DNA of 64,000 nucleotides from Spirometra erinaceieuropaei. Taxonomy: Eukaryota; Platyhelminthes; Cestoda; Diphyllobothriidea; Diphyllobothriidae. Positions 11,341 to 23,360 of the stretch are shown here, in pieces. The DNA lies in the NCBI GenBank assembly GCA_902702965.1, contig CACRXP010000007.1, forward strand, positions 713,597-777,596, read 5' to 3'. The notes beneath the pieces were generated by a model. That model saw nothing but the letters and a program-made list of their open reading frames with translations, ran no database searches and was not told where the DNA came from. Position numbers and translations under genes: made by a program. Each line of letters starts with the position of its first letter. Position 1 is the stretch's first letter.

Positions 11341-12869
11341 CGATGGTAGCGTACAGACATACATACTCCCGCCGCTTGGTCACTACAAACTCTTAGCCCA
11401 TGTCAAAAGTCTATATTAACCCCTGAGTCTAACTCTGACCTATAACTCTAAACCTTGACCTTGAACCTAATTCTCAAGCACAACCCCAGACTTAACCCTT
11501 ACCTCATAACACCTCCCCTAGCACTTGAGGGAGGCGTGACAGAGAATGGGCCAAACAAAGTAATTAAGTATTTCCGAGGACTAAAGGCTGAGTGTCTGAT
11601 TGTCGCGAGGACTTTCCCTGCGGCCAGAAAATTAGTTGGACATGGCTTATTCTTTGACAAAACAGTGCTGAATAAACTTCGACAGATTATATTGGTTAGG
11701 AAGTTTGCCGAAATGGTCACGAAATGTGTCCTCTCTGCAATGAACCCATTTCTTGCCTGCAAAACTAATAAAACTAAATGGCTGATGATCTGCTGCGGGG
11801 CATTTTGATCTCCACTCTGGTAAGTTGGAAAGCTCCTGACGCCAACTCAGGGACGGAATTAACACGGGCGCTGAAGAGAACGAGTAGTCGAAACCAAGGC
11901 GAAAAACTTTGTAACAGTCAGCTTAGAACTTGAAGTATTTCACAGTACTTCTAACGGTGCAAGCGACGTCTCTCAATCTACATGTTCTCTAGTAGGACAA
12001 TACATGGTATTCTTGTCTGATGATGTTTGTAAAAGATGAAAGAGAACTGTTCAGCCAGGCAGTCACCAGATTACCTGTTGGTCCCTGCATGGTTGTCATT
12101 GTTTATTCTGCATTATAACATGTGCTCTGAGATTTTAATGTCTACTATAGTGATTGAAGTGTTTTAATTTTGCGGCAGAAATCCCATGAGTCTGCTTCTT
12201 AATAGGCCTAACTCCGTGAGATGAGAGTGCGGAGCTTATTATAATTATTCTTGTATCGGGAAAGTTACGAATCCTTATATAGCAAGGACAGTGCGATCCA
12301 CGGTGAGTGACGACAAATTATAATAAACACATTACCGAAATGGTTTCAGTAGCATTATTTTGAGTTGTAGCAACTGCAGACAGGCAGACGGTACGTTCAG
12401 GGATAACAAGCAATGCTCTAAATGACCTGGTTAACCACAACATGAACATGCTTAAGTTTCTCAACCACAGGTTGAGTGAAGAACTTAGGGTGGAGGTCAA
12501 CACAGGACTTTTCATACTCCGTTTCGGTGAGTGGTCATGTGGTTAAAGCGAAGGTGCTTATAAAACGTATTGACAGGTTAGGTTCCTTATTCAAGACCAC
12601 AGATTACCTTGGGTGGCCGAATATGCTCGCTTCGCAGTTGTCCGAAAGACAAAGGGAACGGTTTGGGCATGCCGAAAGTTATAGAACTACTGTTTTTCAT
12701 TTAGGCAAATTGAGACTCTCAACCGGACTTCATTCCTACCGAACTTGCACTTGTGATCGGTTTCCATTGAGCCAGCCGTGACTTGAGAGTTTACATCTCC
12801 CTTCTTCACTCTTGATGAGTGTCCGGCCATCCGCATCCAGAGTAATATTTCAGTTCCTCGGATGGAGTT
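11341..12869. other. no gene recognised; degenerate CTAACTCT/CTTAACCC stretch
   Basis: About 11420-11515 is made of loose CTAAYYCTGACC-type repeats, weakly telomere-like. The rest shows nothing I can name. Confidence 0.35.
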
Positions 12870-13322
12870 ATAGTGAGCAGCCATCATGACCGGTCTGGCG
12901 TCATTGTTTAAGACCTCGCTGCCCAAAGGTCATTCACCCTTTTACAGTGAGCGGTTCCAGATGCGCTGACCTGAAGTCGCATGACCGATAGCTCAGGCAT
13001 GCCTGCGTCCGCACAGCTGCAGCTGCCCATGCGGCCACTTGAACGCACCTCTCCCTGTAACCACGACCTAAGCCACTGGAACACCACCCCTCGGCAAATG
13101 CAGCTCACACTGGCTGGCCACCGCTTGAGCTTGGCCCACGAGCCTACAAAAGCGGCTATCACCACTATCTCAGGGACTCTTAGGCCTGACTGGACGCAGT
13201 CAACACCGGCCCTGGCCTCGCTAGTGGCCACTGCCGCCTGAGGGGACAATTCCGGGTCCTGTGCCCAATAAACCCCTCATTCTGGTGCCTTCCGACTTCT
13301 CCTTCCAATCTGGGATTTGACT
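12870..13322 (+). repeat. unknown dispersed repeat with AATAAA, copy 2
   Basis: Second copy of the 10905 repeat in the same direction, about 1.96 kb apart. The AATAAA is at 13267. The two copies differ by many substitutions and small indels, so the duplication is old. Confidence 0.55.
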
Positions 13323-14180
13323 TGTTAATTGTAGCTCACACACTACACACATTCTCGCTGCTGTGTCGCTGCAGAGTTGGTTTGTTGGCAAATACAATAA
13401 ACCCGGCAAATAATTATAGACGCTTCCCGTTGTGACAGTGGGCATTTAGGCTCATTAGTCCAACAACGCGCTTCATGATCTTTATCCCTTGTACAAAGCT
13501 AAGACCTTGCCTAAGCGGAGTACTTAGTCAGGCAGTTAACACTCGAGTGAGTGCTGCCTCCAGTGACAACACTGACTATCAAACTACCGAATTATCATCA
13601 GGTAATTAATTAACACTGATGACGAAACTTCGTTCAGGTGACGGCCAGGCGTTCGTCCTGCTAAGTATGAACCTTTGCGATGAACGTGACAACTGTTATG
13701 TTGGGTGAGTGTGTGCTCACGTGCCACCCGCACCTCGTTAATACTGCATTTTCTGCGAATACGTCAACTTCATTTGTTGCTGTTTCAGTTCAGTTCATCT
13801 TATTTGATGGAAAGAAGGTGTGTACCTCTGAAATCCCTATTTATTACACACAGAGATAGTATTGAAAAATGGAAAGGAATTGACCTCAAAGAGCTACAAA
13901 GAAAATATGGAAAGCCGTACGTGTAAACGAAAGATTTCATGCGTAACACCAGTAGAAGGCGTGTTTACTTACCTAGGTGAGTAAAAGAGTAGTTACTTGA
14001 AGCATACCTAAGTTACGAGAAAGTAATATGAACTGTGGTCTGAAAGCGTCATGGTGAGTGCGGGTAGTGTGTCGAGGTGCAAACATTAATAAATTACACG
14101 AAGAAACGTTGCTGAAAGGTTCGCAATAATATCATAACGGTAATAAATTGTTAATGTAAGGCATAGAGACGACAGCGGTC
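13323..14180. other. no gene firmly recognised
   Basis: A + strand stretch at about 13790-13926 ends in a stop after KWKGIDLKELQRKYGKPYV and follows a plausible acceptor (TTGCTGTTTCAG). It could be a last exon of an unknown gene, but no partner exon was found. Confidence 0.2.
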
Positions 14181-14309
14181 GGATGGCCTTGTGGTGCGCA
14201 TTACAATATTGATCCAGCTTCCCTTTCAAAGCTCGACGGATGCAGACACAACAACATCCTCAGTCAGAACATCCAAAGATTCCACCACTCTGTCGGAGAA
14301 AAACTTCCG

Positions 14310-14515
14310 TGAGTCTGGCTTAGCACCAGTAATGTCCACACTGCTCACGCATCGGCCTGGTCGGTCACTTGCGAATCCATCGCACAGAGCCTGGCGAAGC
14401 AATGCCTGGAGCACCAACCTATACCCACCAAGCTCGACTCAACAGCCCACATTGTCCTCGCACCTTCAGGCACCGCATGGGCCTATTCGGTCACATACGC
14501 ATCCACGACAACCTG
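14310..14515 (+). mobile_element. degenerate C2H2 finger fragment, repeat-borne
   Basis: The frame starting TGTCCACACTGC reads CPHCSRIGLVGHLRIH, then a linker RTEPGEAMPGAPTYT, then SPHCPRTFRHRMGLFGHIR and a final IH. The first finger is short, and the second has Ser where the first Cys belongs, so neither is a full C2H2 finger. A related linker (RIHRTEPGEPMLGAPTY) is on the - strand at 42290-42420. I believe such modules are frequent in diphyllobothriid gene models, which is from memory. The assembly gap follows. Confidence 0.55.
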
Positions 14516-14667
14516 CAGTATACAGCCGCCGGTTACACCACACATCCACACACTCCCTACCTTCTTCCACCATCACCACCACACATCAACACTCACCCAC
14601 CGCAAGCACCCAACTGCCACCTTCCACGCAAGTGGGAAGTGTGCATCTCGACTCGGTCCCCATTCGG

Positions 14668-14820
14668 CNNNNNNNNNNNNNNNNNNNNNNNNNNNNNNNN
14701 NNNNNNNNNNNNNNNNNNNNNNNNNNNNNNNNNNNNNNNNNNNNNNNNNNNNNNNNNNNNNNNNNNNNNNNNNNNNNNNNNNNNNNNNNNNNNNNNNNNN
14801 NNNNNNNNNNNNNNNNNNNN
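14668..14820. other. assembly gap (N)
   Basis: 153 unknown bases. The Penelope-like fragment on the - strand begins directly after it. Confidence 0.99.
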
Positions 14821-14829
14821 ATCGGAGAA

Positions 14830-15145
14830 CCACGCCTCGAGAGTTAGCCGTTCTGTTTTTGTGTTGCCTCGACCTAAGATGGTAGCCCTCTGGAGGTCAA
14901 AAGTATTCCCCGTTTCCCCAACGTGTGTTGCTAGTTGAGAGTTAGGGTCTAACCTCCGAGTGGCCGATTTATGTTCTTGTAGGCGAGTTTGCAATTTCCG
15001 CCCAGTTTCGCCCACATAGTTGCAGTCGCCCTCATCGCAATTTATTTTGTAGATGACTGCTGAGGTTTCAGCGGGTGGCAGCCCTTTAGGTCCAAAACAC
15101 ATAAAGCGACATTTGGAAGGAGAGAACCCCATTAGCCATTTTAAG
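14830..15145 (-). mobile_element. Penelope-like GIY-YIG endonuclease fragment
   Basis: Reads VIYKINC, then CNYVGETGRKLQTRLQEHKS, LATHVGETGNTFD and TERLTLEAWF. This is the full GIY-YIG pattern of Penelope-like elements: a VIYxI half, YVG half, Arg and His after it, and a Glu in the TLEAWF block. The 3' part runs into the assembly gap. It is a different subfamily from the copies at 9000 and 35000. Confidence 0.8.
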
Positions 15146-15249
15146 CTCCAAGCGGGAAGAGAGAGACAGTCACCGTGGGTTTGCTTCAGGCAAGAGTGGG
15201 TCGTAGATTCAGAGAATGAAGAAACTCATTGGAGACTAGCAACATAGAT

Positions 15250-17344
15250 AGAGGATTAAGAATGTTGAACTGCCGGCGAGATATAATTAGGGTAAAACAA
15301 AATAGAAGAGGACCTAAAACGGTACAATTCAATAGGGCTTTCATTGGAATGCGAATCCAACTAAAACCCTTTGTCCTTAATTAAATAGGTATTACTTAAT
15401 AAAGTAGCAGAGCCTCCAGTTTGACTAAGAGTCTTTTGCATGGCACTTTATCCAAGGCTTCACTAACATCAAAATAAATAACGACCAAAGATAAATGAGC
15501 ATTATGAAGAGAAGTAAGTAGATTGAGAAACGACATATGACGTGATGGGAAGAGTTAATACCTTGATCGGTAATGAGAGAGTCAGTAATACTAATGGCAC
15601 TTATTTTTTTCAAGGAGTTTAGCTAGAGAGGGCGTTTTATTAACACCCCGATAATTTATAACATCATGAGGACATCTAGATTTAAATACTGGGAGAGTAA
15701 TAAAGGTTTTTCAATGATCAGGGAGGAACTATTCTTGAGAAAGACTGAAAATATTTTGCTCAGCATATGAAAATTTCCTAGTTGTTCTATAAGAGAGTTC
15801 GAGCTGTTATCAGTTCCTACTGGATGCGCGTTATTAAGCTGGCTTTTCAGTTCCTGAATACTTGCAGGAACAAAATTAATGATGGTAAGGAAAGCATCAA
15901 ACAACAAAGGAATTTAGGAGACGGAGTCAGTTTCAATGATAAGATTGGCATGGAATTAATTTAACAGTTCTGCTTTTCCAGATTCCTTTTCAAGGACGGT
16001 GTTGCTGCAACTAAGCAAAGGCGGAACGACTTAATGGGATTTAGCTGACGATCTCTGATGAAAGACCTGAGCAACGGATCTGGAAAGATTTGTATCACTG
16101 ATAGGTTAATTGTCTTAACGCCTCTCTCGATAGAGCCGCACGTTTGAGGCTAATTTATGTATTTCTGAGATTCTTAAGTAAACCAATAACGAGCAGATGA
16201 AAGGATCCTTAAACTGCTTTCGTAACCTTTTGAGGCTGTTTTTAAGAAATAGTGAGCAGCTTAAAACGCAGCAAGCAGTACATGATTTGAATAACCAAAC
16301 TGCACTGAAACCGAGAAGACCTTCTGTTAGGCATCGTAACGAATCTTGAAAAAAGTTTACATCATTATTTAAAAAATATTTTGCAAACAGAAAAGGCTTT
16401 AAAAGGTATTCCCAATCCATTGTTTAAATAAGCTCAGTCGAAGAAGTAAAGCTTTATTGCTGGCATTGCAGAACAGGAAACAAGAAGAGAAAAAGTGGGG
16501 TTCTTAAGGATTTGCGCGTATCATACACCAAGAATCTCAATCTCTCGGAGCACTGTGCCTTGATAGTCTCCAAAGCACGTAGAACAACGTGGTTTATCCT
16601 CCGAAACTTCAAAACTAGTGACATGGAATACTGTTCGCTTTTATTTGGCCTCATGCGTGCTACTGAGCGGAAGAAAATAGAACCCGTTAAAAAACTTTTT
16701 TACCAAGAGAGTTTTAACCCCGAAACACCGATATTTGTCTTATGAAGAACTTTGCCGACCAACAGGCTTTGACCCTTTATGATTCCGTAGATTACAAAAG
16801 TGGCCTTTTTGCCTGAGTAGTGAAGAGGATTATATACGCATCCAATCAGGGTTTTCATATTTCACGGAGGAATTATCGAAGCGAAACAGAGATTCCCAGA
16901 AAAGGGAGAAAATTCCAGGTCATAGACCGAAGGTACTGGCGAGGCTCTCATATAAAGAAGACAACCATCGCTACGTTTTTCAACGCGGTCTTGTTATCAT
17001 AAATTGAGATTACATATAGACAGTTCCAAGTCGGAATTTATAGAGTGGACTCAAAATTCCGTAATGCACGAAACATCTGGGTCGAACTCAAATGCTACAG
17101 CTCTCAAGTGAACCATCTCTCGCACGACTGATCTCGCGTTGAGGGGGACAATACTGAGCGTACTACTGAGATGAGGGTTGTGCTCATTACTATTTATAAA
17201 AAAGGAAGCGTTGGTTAATAATAATAATAGTTTTACTAAATGCCAGTTTAGAGGCATTGTCAGGGAAGCTTTAAACACAAATCCGGCCAGCAGTGAAAAA
17301 TAATCCGGTCGAAAAAGAATAAAAATAAAGTTTTTATTGTTCAC
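15250..17344 (-). mobile_element. degraded LINE (endonuclease to reverse transcriptase)
   Basis: On the - strand from 17344: an endonuclease start (LNARSVVREMVHL and DVSCITEF), a linker (about 16420-16115), then reverse-transcriptase blocks: HPVGTDNSSNSLIEQLG near 15830, ITDSLITDQGIN near 15560, a DVSKA-like stretch near 15460 (out of frame) and VLGPLLF near 15330. Many stops and frameshifts. A + strand LINE fragment sits inside it at about 16500-16800. Confidence 0.6.
16500..16800 (+). mobile_element. LINE C-terminal fragment nested in an older LINE
   Basis: Reads NLNLSEHCALIVSKARRTTW, EYCSLLFGLMRATERKKIEP and FYQESFNPETPIFVL, then a stop. Nearly the same peptide is encoded on the - strand at 18600-18850, so the two come from one family. 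Compared with that copy it lacks an internal segment (SLRLYSMYFRPGL). Confidence 0.6.
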
Positions 17345-17349
17345 TTCAG

Positions 17350-17914
17350 TTTATTGAGGGAAATTGGCGTAAGCCTTTGAGTATCCTATTTGCAAAGTAA
17401 GAAATGTGTGGTGTACAGATAAATGTTCTGGGCTGAAATAGTTCAAACACGCCCATAAGGGTAGGACAAAATGAGAACGAGTAACAGGGGTGAGCTCTAC
17501 TTCTCATCGCTCTTGTTCATTGCGGAACATAAATATGTCAAAGTTCTTTTTAAAACCTTGTACAGATGGTGAGATCACAACATCTGCGGGAAGAGCATTC
17601 CGTGGTTTGACCACTCGAACAGAGAAAGAGAACTTCCGCACATCCAGCCTTGCCTGCTGAGTGCACAGTTTGAACGGGTGACCTCGGAGGTTGGTCGTGG
17701 TAGCAAATTCAAAGAAGTCCTCGAAGGCCAGACTGCAATCCAGCCCCTTTACAATGCAGAAAGCTTGCAAGAGATCCCCGCGAAGTTGCCTGTAACTCAA
17801 AAGAAAGAAGTTCAGATTAACTAGGCGGGTTGCAGGAGAAAAAACTGCTGACCGCAAACTGTCGACCGCCAAGAAGGGATGCGTGGCACGGTATCGGATA
17901 TTATCAGTCGCCAA
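17350..17914 (-). mobile_element. CR1-like LINE 3' end
   Basis: Reads RQLRGDLLQAFCIVKGLDCS, FEFATTTNLRGHPFKL, LDVRKFSFSVRVVKPRNALP and VVISPSVQGFKK, then a 3' tail. It matches 22880-23345 of the longer + strand copy, including the untranslated part (GTTTGAACTATTTCAG). Confidence 0.75.
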
Positions 17915-18329
17915 TTCCTTTCATGAAGTTGGGGTTAGTGAAAATAGAGGCGCCGAAGAACAGCTGTCGCTGCTAGCCGAAGAAATTGTCCCTGGTGAGA
18001 CCGGCCACAGTGTTCAGAGACCACAAACGCCATCGCTACGGTACAGTCGTTCAGTGGATTCAGCACCCAAAATTTGTGGGAGCTTATCTGAATGCAAAAA
18101 TCGAGTAACAGTTCTCTTAAATAAAGGATAATGTGTCAGATTTTTTACATTACTGGACAATTTCCCATAGAACTGAGGTTTTTTTAACTTAAAACAAACT
18201 CCCAATTCGCGCTCTTTTGGCTAACCAGACACCCAAAACAAACGAAGTCAAAGTGCAATTGAAATTGATGAGTTTGTTTTAGGTTTTTTTCCTGAGTTCA
18301 AAGGGGACTGACAGTGCCCAAGGGGCGCT

Positions 18330-18890
18330 ACAATAAACCTATTCTATTCAATTTATTCCAAATAGCAATTGCTTTTACAGAAAACAACCGACGATATTTA
18401 ACAGTACGTGCCAGAGGAAGAAATAAAAAGACCTCACGGTGTCTGTTACGTCGGGGGTGGACGTGATGTCTTAAAATAGTGACTGGGTTAAAGGTGCGAT
18501 AATATAAAAGTTTAAATAGCAAAAATAGTCTCTTTTGTAATCTACGGAATCATAAAGGGTCAAGGCCTGTTAGTCGGCAAAGTTCTTCGTAAGACAAATA
18601 TTGATGTTTCGGGGTTAAAACTCTCTTGGTAAAAAAAAGTTTTTTTAACGGATTCTATTTTCTTCCGCTCAGTAGCACGCATGAGGCTAAATAAAAGCGA
18701 ACAGTATTCCAGGCCAGGTCTAAAGTACATGCTATAAAGGCGCAGACTAATGTCACTAGTACTGAAGTTTCGGAGGATAAACCACGTTGTTCTACGTGCT
18801 TTGGAGACTATCAAGGCACAGTGCTCCGAGAGATTGAGGTTCGTGGATAATTTTATATTGTGGCAACGAAGAAATATGTGGGAAGCAAAA
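18330..18890 (-). mobile_element. LINE C-terminal fragment
   Basis: Same family as 16500-16800: NLNLSEHCALIVSKARRTTW, YSMYFRPGLEYCSLLFSLM, FNPETSIFVLRRTLPTN. After a short break, FLFLPLARTVKYRRLFSV and AIAIWNKLN, the usual last block. Reading-frame breaks near 18540. Confidence 0.65.
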
Positions 18891-19589
18891 TGGATGCGGG
18901 CTAAAATTGGCGGAGATATTTTCACTAACTTAGGTGGCATTGTCATATGGAAACGTATATGAATGGGATCCATGGGAATATTGATATTTCCCGAGGCCGA
19001 AGAAGTAGGAGGTATAAAAATGGGATCTCGCAAAGGATGCTTTCTTCTCCCAGGTCACAATAACAAACGTGCTTGAAAATTCCCCAAATTTTAAATAATC
19101 TAATCCCACCTCTATTTTCATAGACATTCGTTTCCACAGGGAGGTGTCGGTGTCTACAATGGACTTCCCGAGGTAGTAATAATGGCGGACACAACAGAAG
19201 CATTTAAACAAGGACTCTATGTATATTGATTTGAAAATACCATTTAAATGAATAGGACGGCTCTGTTGTATCAAACCAACGCCCTGCATACACCTTCCGC
19301 TAATTTTCTTGAACATTATTTTGTATACAATATTATTATCCACAACTCTGGGCTCCGCGTTGCAGTCCCGCGCTTCTAAAAACCGTGTCCCGTAAAATGT
19401 ATGTGTGATTGATAAAATTTATTAACCTTCTTATTTGGAGGTCAGTATGGGTCAGTATATTTACGTACCTTTCTGACCTTATGTACCTTTCTGAATAGGC
19501 TCTTCGAAGAGACGATATAACGAGGTTCGCCATTATACAGTTACCCTATTGTTCTCGCAACCACACCGACTGCCCTACAGAGCACGTAT

Positions 19590-22500
19590 TTGAATGCGAC
19601 GACGAGAACCCGTGGATAGGGGGATGGGGAAACGCCATAACAGGAGCCTGAAGTCACAACCAGCCCTGATGGGTTGCTCGGGAGAGTCAGTCGAAAGCAA
19701 AAGTATGCGTCCAAGCGAGAACTCCGTAAATCGTCCTCACCCTCATACAGGAAATTCATCAGAAAGGCAGGATAAAGAGTGTCGGGGCCGCCAGCAGTGT
19801 CTGGTTGTCCGGGGCTTGCCCGAATCGAATGCAGTCTGATCTGAAGACTGTCTCGGAGGATCTTGCTTCATTTCATGGTCTACTAAAACAGTTACTCCAG
19901 GCAGACATGGAAATAAAGGTCCTGAAAGCATTCCGGATAGGAAAAAGGAGTAAAGACAGGAAAGCAGCACTACCAACTCATCCTCTCAAAATTATGCTGG
20001 AGAACAAAGAGCAAATCAACTTAATCCTCTCCAAAAAACAATTGCAGAAACACATAAACAGGTTTTTTCAGCCAGACTACTCTCCAACGTAAAGGCGGAA
20101 ACGCCGGAAAATTGTCATGGAGTTAAAATCGAGACTGAAGGGTAGAGAACACAATCTGATAATCTACAAGGCGAAAGGTGTTCGGAAAAATATGCCGTTT
20201 CACTGGAACCACTCAGTAATGCTACGAACGACGGTATTTAATGGGCTAACACAGTCGAACCAGTCGCTCAAACTGAAAACACTAGTAAGGCCTTACGGCT
20301 CTGTGTTCTGACCGAAACAACGCACACTAGTGAAACCCATCAAATGACGAAAGAACCCAGAGAAAATGGCGTCCGGGTGGATGCGGTAATGCTCAAAACA
20401 GTGACAAATGCAGCCGGGAATTCGGCTGGCGCAAAACTGAGGTGTTTGTATACGAATGCCCAAAGCCGCCTGTCAAAACTCGACGAATTAAACCGTTGCC
20501 ATACCGAACTGTCGTCGGATGTTTTAACAATGACGGAAACCTGGTCGTCCGAGAATACTAGCGATAGCGAAATAGCCTTGAATGGGTACCGAATTTATTG
20601 GAGGTACAGGGAAAATCGTCAGGGTATTGGCATATTTGTGTATCAGAAGGAACACGTGACAGTGTCGGGAAACACCACCAAGTTTTCGTGTAGCACGGAG
20701 CTATTTAGTTGACCACCAAGTCTACTGGGTTCCCCTGTCTCGATGTCCTCACTGTCTAGCAACTACTTAGGGCAGACCAAATCGTTGATACTCCATAATT
20801 GGAGCAGTTGGACGTACGTTCCAGTCGACCTAAAATCACGATCATGGTCGACTTCAAGGCACCAGGAATAAACTGGAACACTCTCCAAGGGTCAGGTCCA
20901 AATTGACACTCGATTACCGTCTGCTGAACAAAAAATTAAAGACACTTCTCACACAACATGTAATGTTTCCAACGAGAACACGTGAAGGACAAAGGACGAA
21001 CGGCCTGTATCTTGTTTCCACGAAAGTACCAGACGGCATAGACGAGGTCAACTCCATGCCGCCCCTTGACCGAAGTGACCGTTTAGTGCTTATGTGGGAT
21101 TATTCGTTATGCGCAATTTCGCATGCTCCAGAGCAAAAAGACACAATGTTTGGCGGGGCGACTTCAATGAGATGAGGGCAGACTTATCCGGTCTCGATTG
21201 GAGCCCATTGTTTACGGATTATGTCAACGATGACTGGGAAACGTTAAAGAATATCCCTCTGCTGCTGAGCAACAACCACTGCCCACTGACTAGGGTAAGA
21301 CTGAACAAACGCCCTGGGTGGCTAGACAGCAACCTAAAGAAAGAAATCAACGGGAAGCACAAATTGTGGAGAAAATACTGCGTCAGTAGGCAAGTTGAAT
21401 ATTTCAACACCTACAAGACACAGGCAAAAAACTGAGAAGCATAATTATAAAAACGCGGCGGGAACCCGAAAAGAATTTCCTACGAAAATCAACGCAGAAT
21501 CCAAAATTACTCTACAGCTACCTCCGGGAAAGTACAAGGAAGAGACATCAAATCTCCTTACTAAGGACTGCTGAGGGCGTTGACATTGCTGATAGTTGAG
21601 ACAAAGCTGCGTATTCTTCACAGGATTTTCAGTCAGTCTACACAAACGATGCAAGGTCCCTTCCTCCCTTCACAGAAGAACTGCCGACCCCAAGCCTGAG
21701 TAATATACTCTTCTCAGAAGGCATTGTCCTAAAATAGTTAGAGGCATTGAACGAATCGAAGTCGCCAGGACCAGACGAGATTCCACCCAAGCTTCTCAAG
21801 GAACTTGCCAGTGAGCTCTCTGTGCCTTTGTCGATGCTCTTTCAAACGTCATTTGACACTGGAACACTTCCTGTCGATTGGAAGCTGTTGCATATTACTC
21901 CGCTATATAAAGGAGGTAGCAGAGCATCGACTACAAAAAACAGGCCCATAAGCTTGACATGCACTCTCTTCTAGGTTATGTAGGGGATCATGAAGAGTAA
22001 ATTGATGCATTTCCTGCAAGTTCACGGCCTGCTATCGAAATACCAACATGGGTTCCGGAAAGGAAGATTCTGCACGAAAAACTTGCTGCAATCTCTCCAG
22101 AGCTGGACCTGAGCTCTCGACGTCAGGCACGCGGTCCAAAGAAGGCGTTCGACACTGTGTCACACCAGAGGTTGTTACACAAACTAAAAAAAATAGGGAA
22201 CGACGGCAACTTTCTCAGATAGATCGAAAACTTCCTTGTGGGTCGACAGTAGTTTGTGTGGATCGGTCAAGGGGAATCAGATCCTGCTGTGGTCGAGAGT
22301 GGTGTCCCCCACGGTTCAGTACTGCTGTTATATACGTGGACGATGCCACAAAAGCTCTGGACTCCGAAGCAGCAATTTTTGCGGACTATATGAAGATATG
22401 AATTGTAATCCGGTACCCTGTGAACGAAGACAGACTTCAAATGAACCTAAATCGTTTGGAAGAGTGATCAAACCGTTGGCTCCTACGGTTCGACGTTGGT

Positions 22501-23360
22501 AAATATAGCATACTTCGTCTAGGCAACACAGCCAGATCCGTCAGCGCAAGAGACTTCTTCCTGGGTGATGCAGCATTACGAGATGTCCATGCACAAAATG
22601 ACCTCGGTGTGCTGACGAAGAACTCTCTAAGTCCATCCGCTCACTTTACGAGAGCGGCTAAAAGCGCATTGTCCGTACTGCACTCCACGAAGCGCGAGTT
22701 TATGAATTTTGACGAAGATGCTTTCTCAAAGACATTCAGAACATTCTTGCGGCCGCACTTGGAATACCGCATACAAGCCGGTAGACCGTGAGCAGTTCAA
22801 GACCAAATTTGCCTCGAAAGCGTTTAGCGGAGAGCCACGAAGATGGTTAGGGGTCAAATCTCCTTTTCTTATGCAACCCGCCTAGAAAATATGAACATCT
22901 TCCCATTGAGTTATAGGCAACTGTGCGGGGATCTCTTGCAAGCATTTAACCTTGTAAAGGGGTTCAAATGCAGCCCGCCCTTCGAGGACGTCTTTGAATT
23001 TGCTTCCACGACCAAACTCCGAGTTCACCCGTTGAAACTGCGCATTCAGCAGGCAGGGTTGTATGTGCGGAAGTTCTCCCTCTCTGTTCGAGAAGTCAAA
23101 CCATGGAATGCCCTTCCTGCAGATGTTGTGATGTCACCATCAATACAAAGATTTAAAAAGAACCTCGAAATGACCAAGAGCGATGGGTGATTAAGCTCAT
23201 CTCCTGTAACTCACACCCATTTTGTCATACCATTATCGATTCGTTTGAACTATTTCAGCTCAGAAAATTCTTCTTTACACCACACACTTTGACGTTGCAA
23301 ATAGGGTAGTCAAACGCTCAGGCCTATTTTCTTCAAGAAACTGAACGGACCTAAGGGCAT
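19590..23360 (+). mobile_element. near full-length CR1-like LINE, inactive
   Basis: In order: an ORF1-like part (19805-20092, VLKAFRIGKRSKDRKAALP), an AP-endonuclease part (20420-20710, LRCLYTNAQSRLSKLDEL and MTETW), its C-terminal part (20903-21170), a linker (21180-21435), reverse-transcriptase blocks (21747, SKSPGPDEIPPKLLKELA; 22048, QHGFRKGRFCTKNLL in a shifted frame; 22340-22400, IYVDDATKALDSEAAIFADY), and the C-terminal domain (22600-23190). Stops and frameshifts are frequent. The catalytic FADD block reads FADY, so it cannot be active. The 3' end matches the copy at 17350. Confidence 0.8.

Noticed and set aside
13705..13926. 73-codon open frame ending GKPYV
   Set aside because: It has a possible acceptor and a lysine-rich end, but no partner exon or family match. 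Kept only as a note under 13323-14180.
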